Shown here piece after piece: positions 1 to 7,257 of a stretch of DNA of 13,641 nucleotides; position 1 is the stretch's first letter; each line of letters begins with the position of its first letter. The notes below the pieces were generated by a model. The model was not told the DNA's origin, searched no databases, and was given only the letters and a program-made list of their open reading frames with translations. Position numbers and translations under genes: made by a program. The DNA is taken from NCBI GenBank assembly GCA_050252335.1, contig JBFWLB010000065.1:1-13641 (forward strand), written 5' to 3'. This DNA comes from Berkiella_A sp050252335. GTDB taxonomy: Bacteria; Pseudomonadota; Gammaproteobacteria; Berkiellales; Berkiellaceae.

Positions 1-2
1 TG

Positions 3-347
3 CAAGAAAGGCAAAAGCCACCTGTAGATTTATTGCGAAAACATAAGGTTCCCATTGCAATCGCAACGGATTGCAACCCTGGCTCTTCTCCCTGTCTTTC
101 ATTATTAACTATTTTAATTATGGCCTGTGTTTTGTTTAGACTGACGCCTTTTGAAGCATTCAAGGCGGTCACAAGAAATGCAGCGCAAGCTTTAGGATGG
201 TCGGATAAAAAAGGACAAATTAAAGTTGGGTTTGATGCAGATTTTGTAGTATGGGATATCAATCATCCAGATGAGTTGTCTTATTATATCGGTGCCAATC
301 CTTGTGTGCGTGTGATCAATGGTGGAGAAATTATTTATGAAAAATAG
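3..347 (+). CDS. hutI: Imidazolonepropionase, C-terminal part (gene cut by window edge)
   Basis: Imidazolonepropionase is a cytoplasmic metal-dependent amidohydrolase. It opens the ring of 4-imidazolone-5-propionate to give N-formimino-glutamate, the third step of histidine degradation. The open frame enters from the left edge with no start, so only about the last 114 of roughly 400 residues are here. Visible family features are the segment IAIATDCNPG, whose Asp (codon 69-71) corresponds to the conserved C-terminal metal-ligand Asp of the amidohydrolase fold. After it come FRLTPFEAFKAVTRNAAQAL and the closing strand region with GFDADFVVWD, typical of the small beta-sandwich domain. A TTG at 33 is not the real start, because the family sequence continues upstream of it. 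The gene overlaps hutU by 11 bases, which suggests translational coupling. The family assignment is secure; the N-terminal catalytic half cannot be checked. Confidence 0.95.
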   Translation, partial: QERQKPPVDLLRKHKVPIAIATDCNPGSSPCLSLLTILIMACVLFRLTPFEAFKAVTRNAAQALGWSDKKGQIKVGFDADFVVWDINHPDELSYYIGANPCVRVINGGEIIYEK

Positions 348-2004
348 TAGATATGATAATAATCGTTCTATCCAATCACCCACAGGCGCACAAAGAAGCG
401 CAAAATCTTGGGCTACCGAAGCAGCACTAAGAATGTTGATGAACAATTTAGACGCAAATGTGGCAGAAGATCCACATCATTTAATTGTCTATGGTGGCAT
501 TGGGCGTGCCGTGCGCGATTGGCCATGTTTTGATAAAGTGATTGAAGTGCTGAAACGATTAGAAAATAATCAATCTTTGCTCATTCAATCTGGAAAACCT
601 GTTGGTGTTTTTACAACACATACCAATGCACCTCGTGTGTTGATTGCAAATTCAAATTTAGTGCCACATTGGGCAAACTGGGATGTATTTAATGCCTTAG
701 ATAAAAAAGGCTTGATGATGTATGGTCAAATGACGGCTGGCTCTTGGATTTATATTGGTAGCCAAGGCATTATTCAGGGTACTTATGAAACATTAATCAG
801 CGCAGCAACCCAACATTTTCAAGGTGACTTAAAAGGTAAATGGGTATTAACAGCCGGCTTAGGAGGCATGGGAGGCGCACAACCTTTGGCTGCAGTGATG
901 GCAGGTGCTTCTATGCTTGCTGTTGAAGTCGATCCCAGTCGTATACAAAAGCGCTTAGCACAAAAATACCTGGATACATCGACAAATAACTTAGAAGAAG
1001 CATTAGAAATTATTAAATTAAGCATTGAACAAAACAAGCCTATTTCTGTCGGTTTGTTGGGGAATGCTGCAGATGTCTATCCTAAAATTTTAAATCAGAA
1101 TTTTAAACCTTCTCTGGTAACTGACCAAACAAGTGCTCATGACCCTTTAAATGGCTATGTGCCACTTAATTGGAGTATTGAAAAATGGCAAACGATGCGA
1201 CAGTCACAGCCAGAAGATGTGGTAATCGCTGCTAAAAAATCTATGGCCATTCATGTAAAAGCAATGTTAGGCTTTCATGCATTAGGTATTCCTACTTTTG
1301 ATTATGGCAACAATATTCGTCAAATGGCATTAGAGGCTGGTGTCTTGAATGCTTTTGATTTTCCAGGTTTTGTGCCTGCTTATATCAGACCTTTATTTTG
1401 CAAAGGTATTGGTCCTTTTCGTTGGGTGGCTTTATCTGGTGATCCAGAAGATATTTATAAAACAGATCAAAAGGTAAAAGAGCTTTTTCCTGACAAAGTT
1501 CATTTACATCAATGGTTAAATAAAGCGCGTGAGAAAATTATTTTTCAGGGATTGCCGGCACGTATTTGTTGGTTAGGACTGGGTGAGCGGCTTCTCTGTG
1601 GTTTGGCTTTTAATGAGATGGTAAAAAAAGGTGAATTAAAAGCACCTATTGTGATAGGTAGAGATCATTTGGATTCTGGCTCTGTCGCCAGTCCAAACCG
1701 AGAAACAGAGAATATGCTTGATGGTTCAGATGCCGTATCAGATTGGCCGATTTTAAATGCATTACTTAATTGTGCCAGTGGTGCGAGCTGGGTGAGTTTA
1801 CATCATGGTGGGGGTGTGGGTATGGGATTTTCTCAACATGCCGGCTTTGTCATTGTTGCAGATGGGACACAAGATGCCGAAAATCGTATTCGTTGTGTTT
1901 TACACAATGATCCAGCAACAGGCGTGATGCGTCATGCCGATGCGGGTTATGAAGAGGCTATTGATTGTGCGAGAGAAAATCATCTGGATTTGCCTTTCTT
2001 ATAG
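337..2004 (+). CDS. hutU: Urocanate hydratase (urocanase)
   Basis: Urocanase adds water to urocanate to form 4-imidazolone-5-propionate, using tightly bound NAD+ as an electrophile. It is a cytoplasmic enzyme and the second step of histidine breakdown. With the start at 337 the protein is 555 residues, the usual family length. Landmarks in order are SWATEAALRMLMNNLD near the N terminus, VQSGKPVGVF-like IQSGKPVGVF and ANSNLVPHWANWD, the glycine-rich dinucleotide motif GLGGMGGAQP from residue 174, QGLPARICWLG with Cys411 (counterpart of the essential Cys of Pseudomonas urocanase), and GGGVGMGFSQHAG near the end. An in-frame ATG at 319 would add six residues. The ATG at 337 is preferred because GGAG lies 9 bases ahead of it and it gives the expected length. 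It overlaps the end of hutI and is followed by hutH after 136 bases. Confidence 0.98.
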   Translation: MKNSRYDNNRSIQSPTGAQRSAKSWATEAALRMLMNNLDANVAEDPHHLIVYGGIGRAVRDWPCFDKVIEVLKRLENNQSLLIQSGKPVGVFTTHTNAPRVLIANSNLVPHWANWDVFNALDKKGLMMYGQMTAGSWIYIGSQGIIQGTYETLISAATQHFQGDLKGKWVLTAGLGGMGGAQPLAAVMAGASMLAVEVDPSRIQKRLAQKYLDTSTNNLEEALEIIKLSIEQNKPISVGLLGNAADVYPKILNQNFKPSLVTDQTSAHDPLNGYVPLNWSIEKWQTMRQSQPEDVVIAAKKSMAIHVKAMLGFHALGIPTFDYGNNIRQMALEAGVLNAFDFPGFVPAYIRPLFCKGIGPFRWVALSGDPEDIYKTDQKVKELFPDKVHLHQWLNKAREKIIFQGLPARICWLGLGERLLCGLAFNEMVKKGELKAPIVIGRDHLDSGSVASPNRETENMLDGSDAVSDWPILNALLNCASGASWVSLHHGGGVGMGFSQHAGFVIVADGTQDAENRIRCVLHNDPATGVMRHADAGYEEAIDCARENHLDLPFL

Positions 2005-2026
2005 TCTTTGTGTTCTCGCAATTCTC

Positions 2027-2043
2027 ATGTACTTTTTGTACAT
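2027..2043. repeat. Short palindrome between hutU and hutH
   Basis: ATGTAC and GTACAT are separated by five T's, giving a possible 6-bp hairpin 23 bases after the hutU stop. There is no run of T's after it, so it is not a convincing terminator. It may be an RNA-processing or stability element within the hut transcript, or part of a dispersed intergenic repeat. The surrounding 136 bases contain no supported gene. Confidence 0.35.
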
Positions 2044-2140
2044 TCCAGTTGCTCGATGCTTGACGTCTGGCCAAGAAATAATCTGCTGTGACGATATAAG
2101 CTGTAGCTATGAATAAAGTATTAAAATTAGGATAATAGAT

Positions 2141-3670
2141 ATGGACGTTTTAAGATTTAGCGCTGGAAATATTACTTTATCAGATATTAAAAAACTACTG
2201 ACGACTCATCAAAAAATTGAGCTAGATATTCGTTGCCAGCCATCTGTGCAAGCGGCGCGAGAGGTGGTTGATGCGCTGCTGGCACAAGGTAAAATCATGT
2301 ATGGTATTAATACAGGATTTGGAAAATTAGCCAATAAAATAATTCCTGCTGAACAGCTCATTGACTTACAACATAACTTGCTTCGCTCACATGCTGTCGG
2401 TACTGGTTCTGTTTTAAGGACAGAAATTTCACAATTAATTACAGTGTTGAAGTTAAATTGTATGGCACAAGGATTCAGTGGGGTAAGATGGGAACTGATT
2501 GATTATTTTTCCAAGCTATATAATTCTGATATTTATCCAATTATTCCTGCCAAAGGTTCTGTGGGCGCTTCTGGTGATTTAGCACCTTTAGCACATCTTT
2601 CTTTGTTATTGATTGGAGAGGGGGAGGCTCAGTATCAACAAGCAAGAATTACGGGGGCACAGGCTTTAGAAATTTTAGGATTGCAGCCCTTAAAACTTCA
2701 ACCCAAAGAAGGTTTAGCGCTTATCAATGGCACGCAGGTTTCAACGGCTATTTTATGTTTTGCTTTATTTCAAGCGCAGATTGTATTTGATGCGGCGCTC
2801 TCTGCCTCTGCGCTCAGCAGTATTGCGGTGAATGCAAATCTAAGTCCTATAGATGAACGTATACAAATATTGAGAAGATTGCCAAGTCAAATGCATGTAG
2901 CAGAAATTTTACGACTTCTTGTAAAAGATGATTTACAGAATACTTCTAAAAAGCGTGTACAAGATCCTTATTCCATTCGTTGTGTTCCACAAGTGATGGG
3001 GGCTTGTTTAGGTGTAATGCGACAAATTGCTCAGGTTCTTGACTGTGAAATAAATGCTGTAACAGATAATCCTCTGATCTTCTCAAAAGAGAAGGAGATT
3101 TTGTCCGGTGGTAATTTTCATGCAGAGCCTATTGCTTTTGCTGCAGATCAACTCGCATGTGTATTGGCAGAAATTGCTAATTTATCTGAACGTCGCATTA
3201 ATTTATTATGTGATGAGTCTTTGTCTGGATTGCCTAGCTTTTTAATCAAAGAAAATGGTTTGAACTCTGGGTTTATGATGTCGCACGTGACAGCGGCTGC
3301 TTTAAGCAGTGAAAATAAAATGTATGCGCATCCGATTGGGGTTGATAGTATTCCAACCTCAGGCAACCAAGAAGATCATGTGAGTATGGCGACCAGTGCT
3401 GCTTTTCGATTACTAGAGATGATTGAAAACACTGCGAATATTATAGGTATAGAAATATTAGCAGCATGCCAAGGTATCGATCTAAGAGAGGCGACAGTAC
3501 AAAATTCTGTTTTGCATGAAATTTATGCACAAGTTAGACAGCATATTCCTTTTCTTGATAAAGATAGATATCTGTCTCCAGAAATAAACCTAATTAAAAA
3601 TATGATTTTAGAGCAAAAATTTGAGTTATCTTGTTTCTTGCGTTCTAATGTAGATGTATTTTCTGAGTGA
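2141..3670 (+). CDS. hutH: Histidine ammonia-lyase (histidase)
   Basis: Histidase removes ammonia from L-histidine to give trans-urocanate, the first step of the Hut pathway. It is a cytoplasmic, normally tetrameric enzyme. The 509-residue length is normal for the family. The self-formed MIO cofactor arises from Ala143-Ser144-Gly145 inside GSVGASGDLAPLAHLS. Other active-site segments are YGINTGFGKLA (Tyr54), LINGTQVSTA (Asn196), VQDPYSIR (Gln274, Tyr277, Arg280), AVTDNPLIF, GNFHAEPIAFAADQLA (Phe326) and DSIPTSGNQEDHVSM (Glu411). The sequence after the Arg reads RCVPQVMG where many relatives have RCQPQVMG; the key residues are intact, so the enzyme should be active. The ATG is supported by AGGA 8 bases upstream. 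The gene lies downstream of hutI and hutU, and a small peptide gene follows 24 bases after its stop. Confidence 0.98.
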   Translation: MDVLRFSAGNITLSDIKKLLTTHQKIELDIRCQPSVQAAREVVDALLAQGKIMYGINTGFGKLANKIIPAEQLIDLQHNLLRSHAVGTGSVLRTEISQLITVLKLNCMAQGFSGVRWELIDYFSKLYNSDIYPIIPAKGSVGASGDLAPLAHLSLLLIGEGEAQYQQARITGAQALEILGLQPLKLQPKEGLALINGTQVSTAILCFALFQAQIVFDAALSASALSSIAVNANLSPIDERIQILRRLPSQMHVAEILRLLVKDDLQNTSKKRVQDPYSIRCVPQVMGACLGVMRQIAQVLDCEINAVTDNPLIFSKEKEILSGGNFHAEPIAFAADQLACVLAEIANLSERRINLLCDESLSGLPSFLIKENGLNSGFMMSHVTAAALSSENKMYAHPIGVDSIPTSGNQEDHVSMATSAAFRLLEMIENTANIIGIEILAACQGIDLREATVQNSVLHEIYAQVRQHIPFLDKDRYLSPEINLIKNMILEQKFELSCFLRSNVDVFSE

Positions 3671-3694
3671 ATCGGTCTATAAGGAAATGACTCT

Positions 3695-3967
3695 ATGCGT
3701 ACATTAAAACATCATGAGGCTCTTAAAGTATCAGGTGGCAATATTTTAGAGGACTTGAAAAATGTTGTGAGTACAGATTTAAGCCATGAGATGAAAACAT
3801 TACTGATTACTTCTTTAAGTGCAGGCCTTGTTGCTGGAAGGTTCATACCTTTTACTGCTTGGCTTGGGATTGGTGGTTTTGCAGCATGGATAGCTTATGA
3901 TATGACTGGGGGTAATTTTTCAATACCATTTTATAGTGAGAGTAGTGTTACAACAGAAACTACTTAA
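3695..3967 (+). CDS. Small peptide with colicin V-like double-glycine leader
   Basis: This 90-residue protein starts MRTLKHHEALKVSGG. That is a typical double-glycine leader, the kind removed by C39-peptidase ABC exporters, and it resembles the colicin V leader (MRTL start, Glu8, VSGG at 12-15). Cleavage after Gly15 would release a core of about 75 residues. The core has a charged stretch (16-34), a long hydrophobic, Gly/Ala/Trp-containing segment (about 35-69) that could insert in a membrane, and a Ser/Thr-rich tail with no Cys. That is the layout of a class II microcin or bacteriocin, or a small exported membrane-active peptide. AAGGA lies 9 bases before the ATG. The gene sits 24 bases behind hutH and ends just before a terminator, so it probably shares the hut transcript. 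No exporter or obvious immunity gene is visible here. The leader is seen directly; antibacterial activity is inferred. Confidence 0.75.
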   Translation: MRTLKHHEALKVSGGNILEDLKNVVSTDLSHEMKTLLITSLSAGLVAGRFIPFTAWLGIGGFAAWIAYDMTGGNFSIPFYSESSVTTETT

Positions 3968-3992
3968 ATAATGAGTAGGATGGAATGATGAA

Positions 3993-4020
3993 AAAAATGG
4001 CGCTTTGAAGCGCCATTTTT
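3993..4020. terminator. Bidirectional intrinsic terminator closing the hut block
   Basis: A 12-bp perfect stem (arms 3993-4004 and 4009-4020, core ATGGCGCT/AGCGCCAT) has a TTGA loop. It is flanked by A's on the left and T's on the right, so a U tract follows the stem on either strand. It lies 25 bases after the small leader-peptide gene on the + strand and directly after the end of the - strand gene at 4024, so it can serve both convergent transcripts. Confidence 0.9.
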
Positions 4021-4023
4021 AGA

Positions 4024-4233
4024 TTAAAACTGAGGTCTGCTGTTCATATTGGGCTTGTAAGCTGGGTCTTGGCTGTTTAACAATGTTTGTGCAGCCATTG
4101 CTAATGCGCAAGGTACAACATAAATGCGATCAGGAATCGATAGTTTAGGCTTATCTGCCACTACTTTTCTACTACTCTGTTTATCAAATAATAATGTAGT
4201 AGGTGCATCATCAAGTTCAAGTTTTTTTGTCAT
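4024..4233 (-). CDS. Hypothetical 69-residue protein, related to the next small gene
   Basis: I do not recognise this protein. It is 69 residues long, with a charged N-terminal half (MTKKLELDDA, then a Lys-rich stretch) and a C-terminal half that starts IPDRIYVVPCALAMAAQTLL and continues into a polar end with DPA at 56-58 and a final Phe. There is no signal peptide or clear membrane helix. The start at 4233 has AGGT 7 bases and GAAGG 12 bases upstream, a modest ribosome site. A good sigma-70-type promoter lies about 50 bases upstream and a terminator abuts the stop codon, so this is probably a real, separately transcribed gene. Residues 35-58 align without gaps to residues 53-76 of the 88-residue protein upstream (shared D, I, aromatic, AQ, LL, DPA), which suggests a small paralogous family. 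Confidence 0.6.
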   Translation of the reverse strand: MTKKLELDDAPTTLLFDKQSSRKVVADKPKLSIPDRIYVVPCALAMAAQTLLNSQDPAYKPNMNSRPQF

Positions 4234-4283
4234 ATCGTGTACCTGCCTTCAAGGGTAAAGGGAGTCTGATTCAATTTTTGGAA

Positions 4284-4312
4284 ATTCTACCAACTTAGTC
4301 GTGTCTTGTAAA
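4284..4312 (-). promoter_or_regulatory. Likely sigma-70 promoter for the 69-residue gene
   Basis: Reading the - strand, TTTACA (4312-4307) is followed by exactly 17 bases and TAGAAT (4289-4284). Each hexamer differs from the consensus at one position. Transcription would begin near 4277 and give a leader of about 44 bases before the start codon at 4233. Confidence 0.65.
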
Positions 4313-4459
4313 CTATTTTTGTATGGGTTCTTATAACTATTATTCCATGTATGTCTTGTACAGTAGCGGAAGTATTATCAAATCGGAAGTTTAAGTCGAT
4401 GAGCGGTTGAGGCTTGGCGCTGAAATGGAGATTTTCGTGTAATTGCTCTATTTAATTAA

Positions 4460-4489
4460 GGTGGCTTTAGCCTAAATGCTAAAACCACC
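4460..4489 (-). terminator. Hairpin downstream of the 88-residue gene, possible terminator
   Basis: Arms 4460-4471 and 4478-4489 (GGTGG..TTTAGC against GCTAAA..CCACC) enclose a 6-base loop. The single imperfect position is a C/A mismatch on the + strand but a G-U wobble on the - strand, so the structure is better in - strand RNA. It lies 34 bases after the stop of the - strand gene ending at 4523. A TTAATTAAAT stretch follows instead of a proper U run, so termination may be weak. The rest of 4234-4522 holds only the promoter described separately; I see no gene in it. Confidence 0.45.
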
Positions 4490-4522
4490 GAGTGGATAGG
4501 TTGGCTTTTAAAGAGGCTTTGA

Positions 4523-4789
4523 TTAGAAGCCCATTCTTCTCTTTTTATCTTGAGCTTGCTGTGCAGGATCTGCTGCATCAAGCAGGCCTTGTGCGCGTGC
4601 AATTTTTTCATTGACGGCAGCCCAAATCATATCTTTGTTGCGCAGTCCTGGTGTAAGGCTGTTTGCTAAGCTACTTAATAAAAAGGAGTCTTTTCTCGTT
4701 GAGCGTGCTGCTTCTGTAAAAAGCGCATCTTGATCATTATCACTATGGTTTGATTCTGTTGCAGAGCGATACATTGTTAGTATGGCCAC
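4523..4789 (-). CDS. Hypothetical 88-residue protein, GTG start
   Basis: I do not recognise this protein. The reading starts with GTG at 4789, supported by GGAG 7 bases upstream; an internal ATG five codons later has no ribosome site. The N-terminal third is polar and acidic (NHSDNDQD). It is followed by a Ser/Leu-rich stretch (SFLLSSLANSL, residues 35-45) and a likely helix (WAAVNEKIARAQGLL) leading to ADPAQQAQDKKRRMGF at the C terminus. No signal peptide or membrane span is evident. Its C-terminal part matches the 69-residue neighbour: AQ-x-LL-x3-DPA with identical spacing, an Arg near the end and a final Phe. Both genes face the same way but seem to be separate transcription units. Function unknown; moderately likely to be real. 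Confidence 0.55.
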   Translation of the reverse strand: MAILTMYRSATESNHSDNDQDALFTEAARSTRKDSFLLSSLANSLTPGLRNKDMIWAAVNEKIARAQGLLDAADPAQQAQDKKRRMGF

Positions 4790-5141
4790 GGGATAACTCC
4801 AGAAAAATTATATGCGAAAGGTAGAGCATTTTTACCGCAAATCATCACATAGGTCAAATTTACTAAAAATTTGGTTTAGATATCCTACCTAATTATATAT
4901 ATAGGACACCCACATATTCACAGGACAGCCACAATTGTTCATCAGCCCACGGAATATAGTTCATAGGCACGAAAATATGGGACATCCATAATAGAGATGA
5001 GTTAGAAACTGGCTATTTTTTGTATTGTATTTTCTCTTGCAAGGCCATTAGGGTTCTGGCATTTTGTTTGCTGCGAAGAAGTCTTCGAGACTGTGTGGGA
5101 TAAAAATAACAAGCAATCTTGATAACAAAAAAGGCTTAAAA
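4790..5141. other. 352-base gene-free region with short repeats and hppA leader
   Basis: I find no supported gene here. The left part is very AT-rich. The middle (4904-4989) has three copies of the word GGACANCCA. The right part is the untranslated leader of hppA, with two small mutually exclusive hairpins: CGAAG/CTTCG at 5074-5087 and AGTCT/AGACT at 5080-5092. I could not pick out a convincing -35/-10 pair for hppA. Confidence 0.5.
4904..4989. repeat. Three direct GGACANCCA repeats
   Basis: GGACACCCAC (4904-4913), GGACAGCCAC (4923-4932) and GGACATCCAT (4980-4989) lie in the same orientation. Read on the - strand they are variants of TGGNTGTCC. Such words recur in small dispersed repeats in other bacteria, so this may be the remnant of a mobile or REP-like element. 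That origin is a guess. Confidence 0.4.
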
Positions 5142-7223
5142 ATGGAACTTAATGGATTTATTTTGGGGTGCGCCTGTTTAGCACTTATATATGGAATGTA
5201 TGCCAGTCGGCAAGTTTTTGCATCTGCAACAGGTAACGCTAGGATGGTTGAAATTGCAGCTGCTATTCAAGAAGGAGCAAGCGCATATTTGAATCGACAA
5301 TATAGAGCAATTGCTGTTGTCGGTATTTTTGTAACAGCCTTCTTAACCTACTTTTTAGGTATGTATGTTGGTTTTGGCTTTGTTATCGGGGCTGTTTTAT
5401 CAGGTTTGGCAGGATATATTGGCATGAATGTATCTGTGCGAGCAAATGTGCGAACAGCAGAAGCCGCTCGTTCTGGGTTAGCAAATGCTTTAGATGTTGC
5501 ATTTAAAGGCGGTGCAATAACAGGGATGCTTGTTGTTGGTTTAGGTCTTTTGGGTGTGACTGGTTATTACTTGTTTTTAAAGCAAGCAGGGCTTGAACAA
5601 AGACCCATGCTGGAGGCTTTAATTGCACTTAGTTTTGGTGCTTCATTGATTTCTATTTTTGCTAGATTAGGTGGCGGTATCTTTACTAAAGGTGCTGACG
5701 TAGGCGCAGATTTAGTTGGAAAAATTGAAGCAGGTATTCCAGAAGATGATCCGCGTAACCCTGCTGTTATTGCTGATAATGTAGGCGACAATGTCGGAGA
5801 TTGTGCGGGTATGGCAGCTGATTTGTTTGAAACCTATGTTGTTACCATTGTTGCTACGATGGTTTTATCCGCTATTTTCGCAACAGGCCAACAAACAGAA
5901 ACTTTAATGATGTATCCGCTTCTTATTGGGGGCGTTTGTATTATTGGTTCTATTTTAGGTACTTTCGCCGTTAAACTTGGTAGTACTCAAAATATAATGG
6001 GCGCTTTATATAAAGGCCTTATTGTTTGTACCCTGATCTCTGGGGCTCTCATTGTTGGGGCGACCTATTATCTCTTGGGCTTTGATAAGGAAATTGTCTT
6101 AAGTAAAGGCTCTGTCACAGGCATGAAGTTATTAATTTGTGCTTTAACAGGGTTGGGTGTTACTGGCTTTATTGTCTGGATCACTGAATATTATACGTCG
6201 ACACGTTACCGTCCAGTCAAAAGCGTGGCTGCTGCGTCTGAAACAGGTCATGCAACCAATATCATTCAAGGCTTAGCTATTTCTATGGAAGCTTGTGCTT
6301 TGCCTGTTATTGTTATTTGTGTTGGTATTTTAATTTCTTTTCTAAATGCAGGTTTGTTTGGTGTTGCTATTGCAGCAACAGCGATGTTGGCACTGGCTGG
6401 GATGGTTGTTGCTTTAGATGCTTATGGTCCCATCACCGATAATGCAGGTGGCATTGCTGAGATGTCAGAACTTCCCGCAGATGTTCGCATTGTCACAGAT
6501 GCTTTAGATGCGGTTGGAAATACAACCAAGGCAGTTACCAAAGGCTATGCAATTGGTTCGGCAGGTTTGGCGGCATTGGTTTTGTTTGCGGCTTATACTG
6601 AAGATTTGATTTACTATTTCCCCAGTTTGAATATTCAATTTAGCTTAAGCGATCCATTTGTTGTGGTTGGATTATTTATTGGTGGTTTGTTGCCTTATCT
6701 GTTTGGGGCAATGGGTATGATGGCTGTTGGGCGTGCAGGTGGTCAAGTTGTAGTAGAAGTACGCCGACAATTTCGTGATATCAAAGGCATCATGGAGGGG
6801 ACTGCAAAACCTGAATATGGGCGTGCGGTTGATATGTTAACCAAAAGTGCGATCAAAGAAATGATTATACCTTCATTACTGCCTGTATTAGCACCCGTTG
6901 TACTTTGGCTCATAATTAATTTTGTTGCTGGTAAAGAAGCGGCTTTCACAACCTTGGGTGCGATGCTGTTGGGTACGATTGTCACAGGATTATTTGTTGC
7001 CATTTCCATGACTTCAGGTGGTGGTGCTTGGGATAATGCGAAAAAATATATTGAAGATGGTCATTTTGGTGGAAAAGGTTCAAATGCGCATAAAGCAGCT
7101 GTAACCGGCGATACCGTTGGCGATCCTTACAAAGACACAGCAGGCCCTGCTGTTAATCCAATGATTAAAATTATCAACATTGTGGCTTTGTTAATGTTGG
7201 CAATTATTGCGCACAACACCTAA
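5142..7223 (+). CDS. hppA: K+-insensitive membrane H+-pumping pyrophosphatase
   Basis: This integral inner-membrane enzyme hydrolyses pyrophosphate to phosphate and uses the energy to export protons. It saves energy from biosynthetic pyrophosphate and supports the membrane gradient under low-ATP or stress conditions. With the ATG at 5142 the protein has 693 residues and many hydrophobic segments, as expected of the roughly 16-helix family. Pyrophosphate- and Mg-binding motifs are present: DVGADLVGKIE from Asp186, DDPRNPAVIADN followed by DNVGDNVGD (Asp212, 216, 220), and GDTVGDPYKDTAGPAVNP near the end (Asp657, Asp661, Lys664, Asp665). The GNTTKAVTKG segment carries Lys463 and Thr466 where K+-dependent enzymes have Ala and Gly, so it should be the K+-independent, proton-pumping class. 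The ATG has AAGG 7 bases upstream. An upstream TTG at 5064 would add a non-family extension and is rejected. It is monocistronic, with its own terminator. Confidence 0.97.
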   Translation: MELNGFILGCACLALIYGMYASRQVFASATGNARMVEIAAAIQEGASAYLNRQYRAIAVVGIFVTAFLTYFLGMYVGFGFVIGAVLSGLAGYIGMNVSVRANVRTAEAARSGLANALDVAFKGGAITGMLVVGLGLLGVTGYYLFLKQAGLEQRPMLEALIALSFGASLISIFARLGGGIFTKGADVGADLVGKIEAGIPEDDPRNPAVIADNVGDNVGDCAGMAADLFETYVVTIVATMVLSAIFATGQQTETLMMYPLLIGGVCIIGSILGTFAVKLGSTQNIMGALYKGLIVCTLISGALIVGATYYLLGFDKEIVLSKGSVTGMKLLICALTGLGVTGFIVWITEYYTSTRYRPVKSVAAASETGHATNIIQGLAISMEACALPVIVICVGILISFLNAGLFGVAIAATAMLALAGMVVALDAYGPITDNAGGIAEMSELPADVRIVTDALDAVGNTTKAVTKGYAIGSAGLAALVLFAAYTEDLIYYFPSLNIQFSLSDPFVVVGLFIGGLLPYLFGAMGMMAVGRAGGQVVVEVRRQFRDIKGIMEGTAKPEYGRAVDMLTKSAIKEMIIPSLLPVLAPVVLWLIINFVAGKEAAFTTLGAMLLGTIVTGLFVAISMTSGGGAWDNAKKYIEDGHFGGKGSNAHKAAVTGDTVGDPYKDTAGPAVNPMIKIINIVALLMLAIIAHNT

Positions 7224-7230
7224 TTAATTA

Positions 7231-7257
7231 AAAAAGAGCACATTATGTGCTCTTTTT
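7231..7257 (+). terminator. Intrinsic terminator of hppA
   Basis: A perfect 12-bp stem (7231-7242 with 7246-7257, core AGAGCACA/TGTGCTCT) with a 3-base TTA loop ends in T5CTTTT. It begins 8 bases after the hppA stop codon. The A run on the left means it could also stop leftward transcription, but no gene faces it from the right. Confidence 0.92.

Noticed and set aside
319..336. An earlier ATG for urocanase
   Set aside because: It has no ribosome site; the ATG at 337 has GGAG at 9 bases and places the catalytic Cys at 411, close to the Pseudomonas position.
192..446. Other-strand open frames inside hutI, hutU, hutH and hppA (for example 192-446, 819-1037, 3148-3366, 5567-5791, 6743-7009)
   Set aside because: They are antisense shadows of well-conserved genes, without ribosome sites or recognisable proteins.
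1934..2116. A 60-codon open frame overlapping the end of hutU and running into the hutU-hutH gap
   Set aside because: Most of its first third is another frame of hutU, there is no ribosome site, and the protein resembles nothing I know.
4807..4812. TATAAT on the - strand before the 88-residue gene
   Set aside because: It would start the transcript at about 4800, on top of the GGAG ribosome site, and no -35 hexamer is found at a proper distance.
5064..5141. A TTG-initiated N-terminal extension of the pyrophosphatase
   Set aside because: The added 26 residues are polar and not family-like, and the ATG at 5142 has AAGG at 7 bases and gives the normal N-terminal membrane helix.
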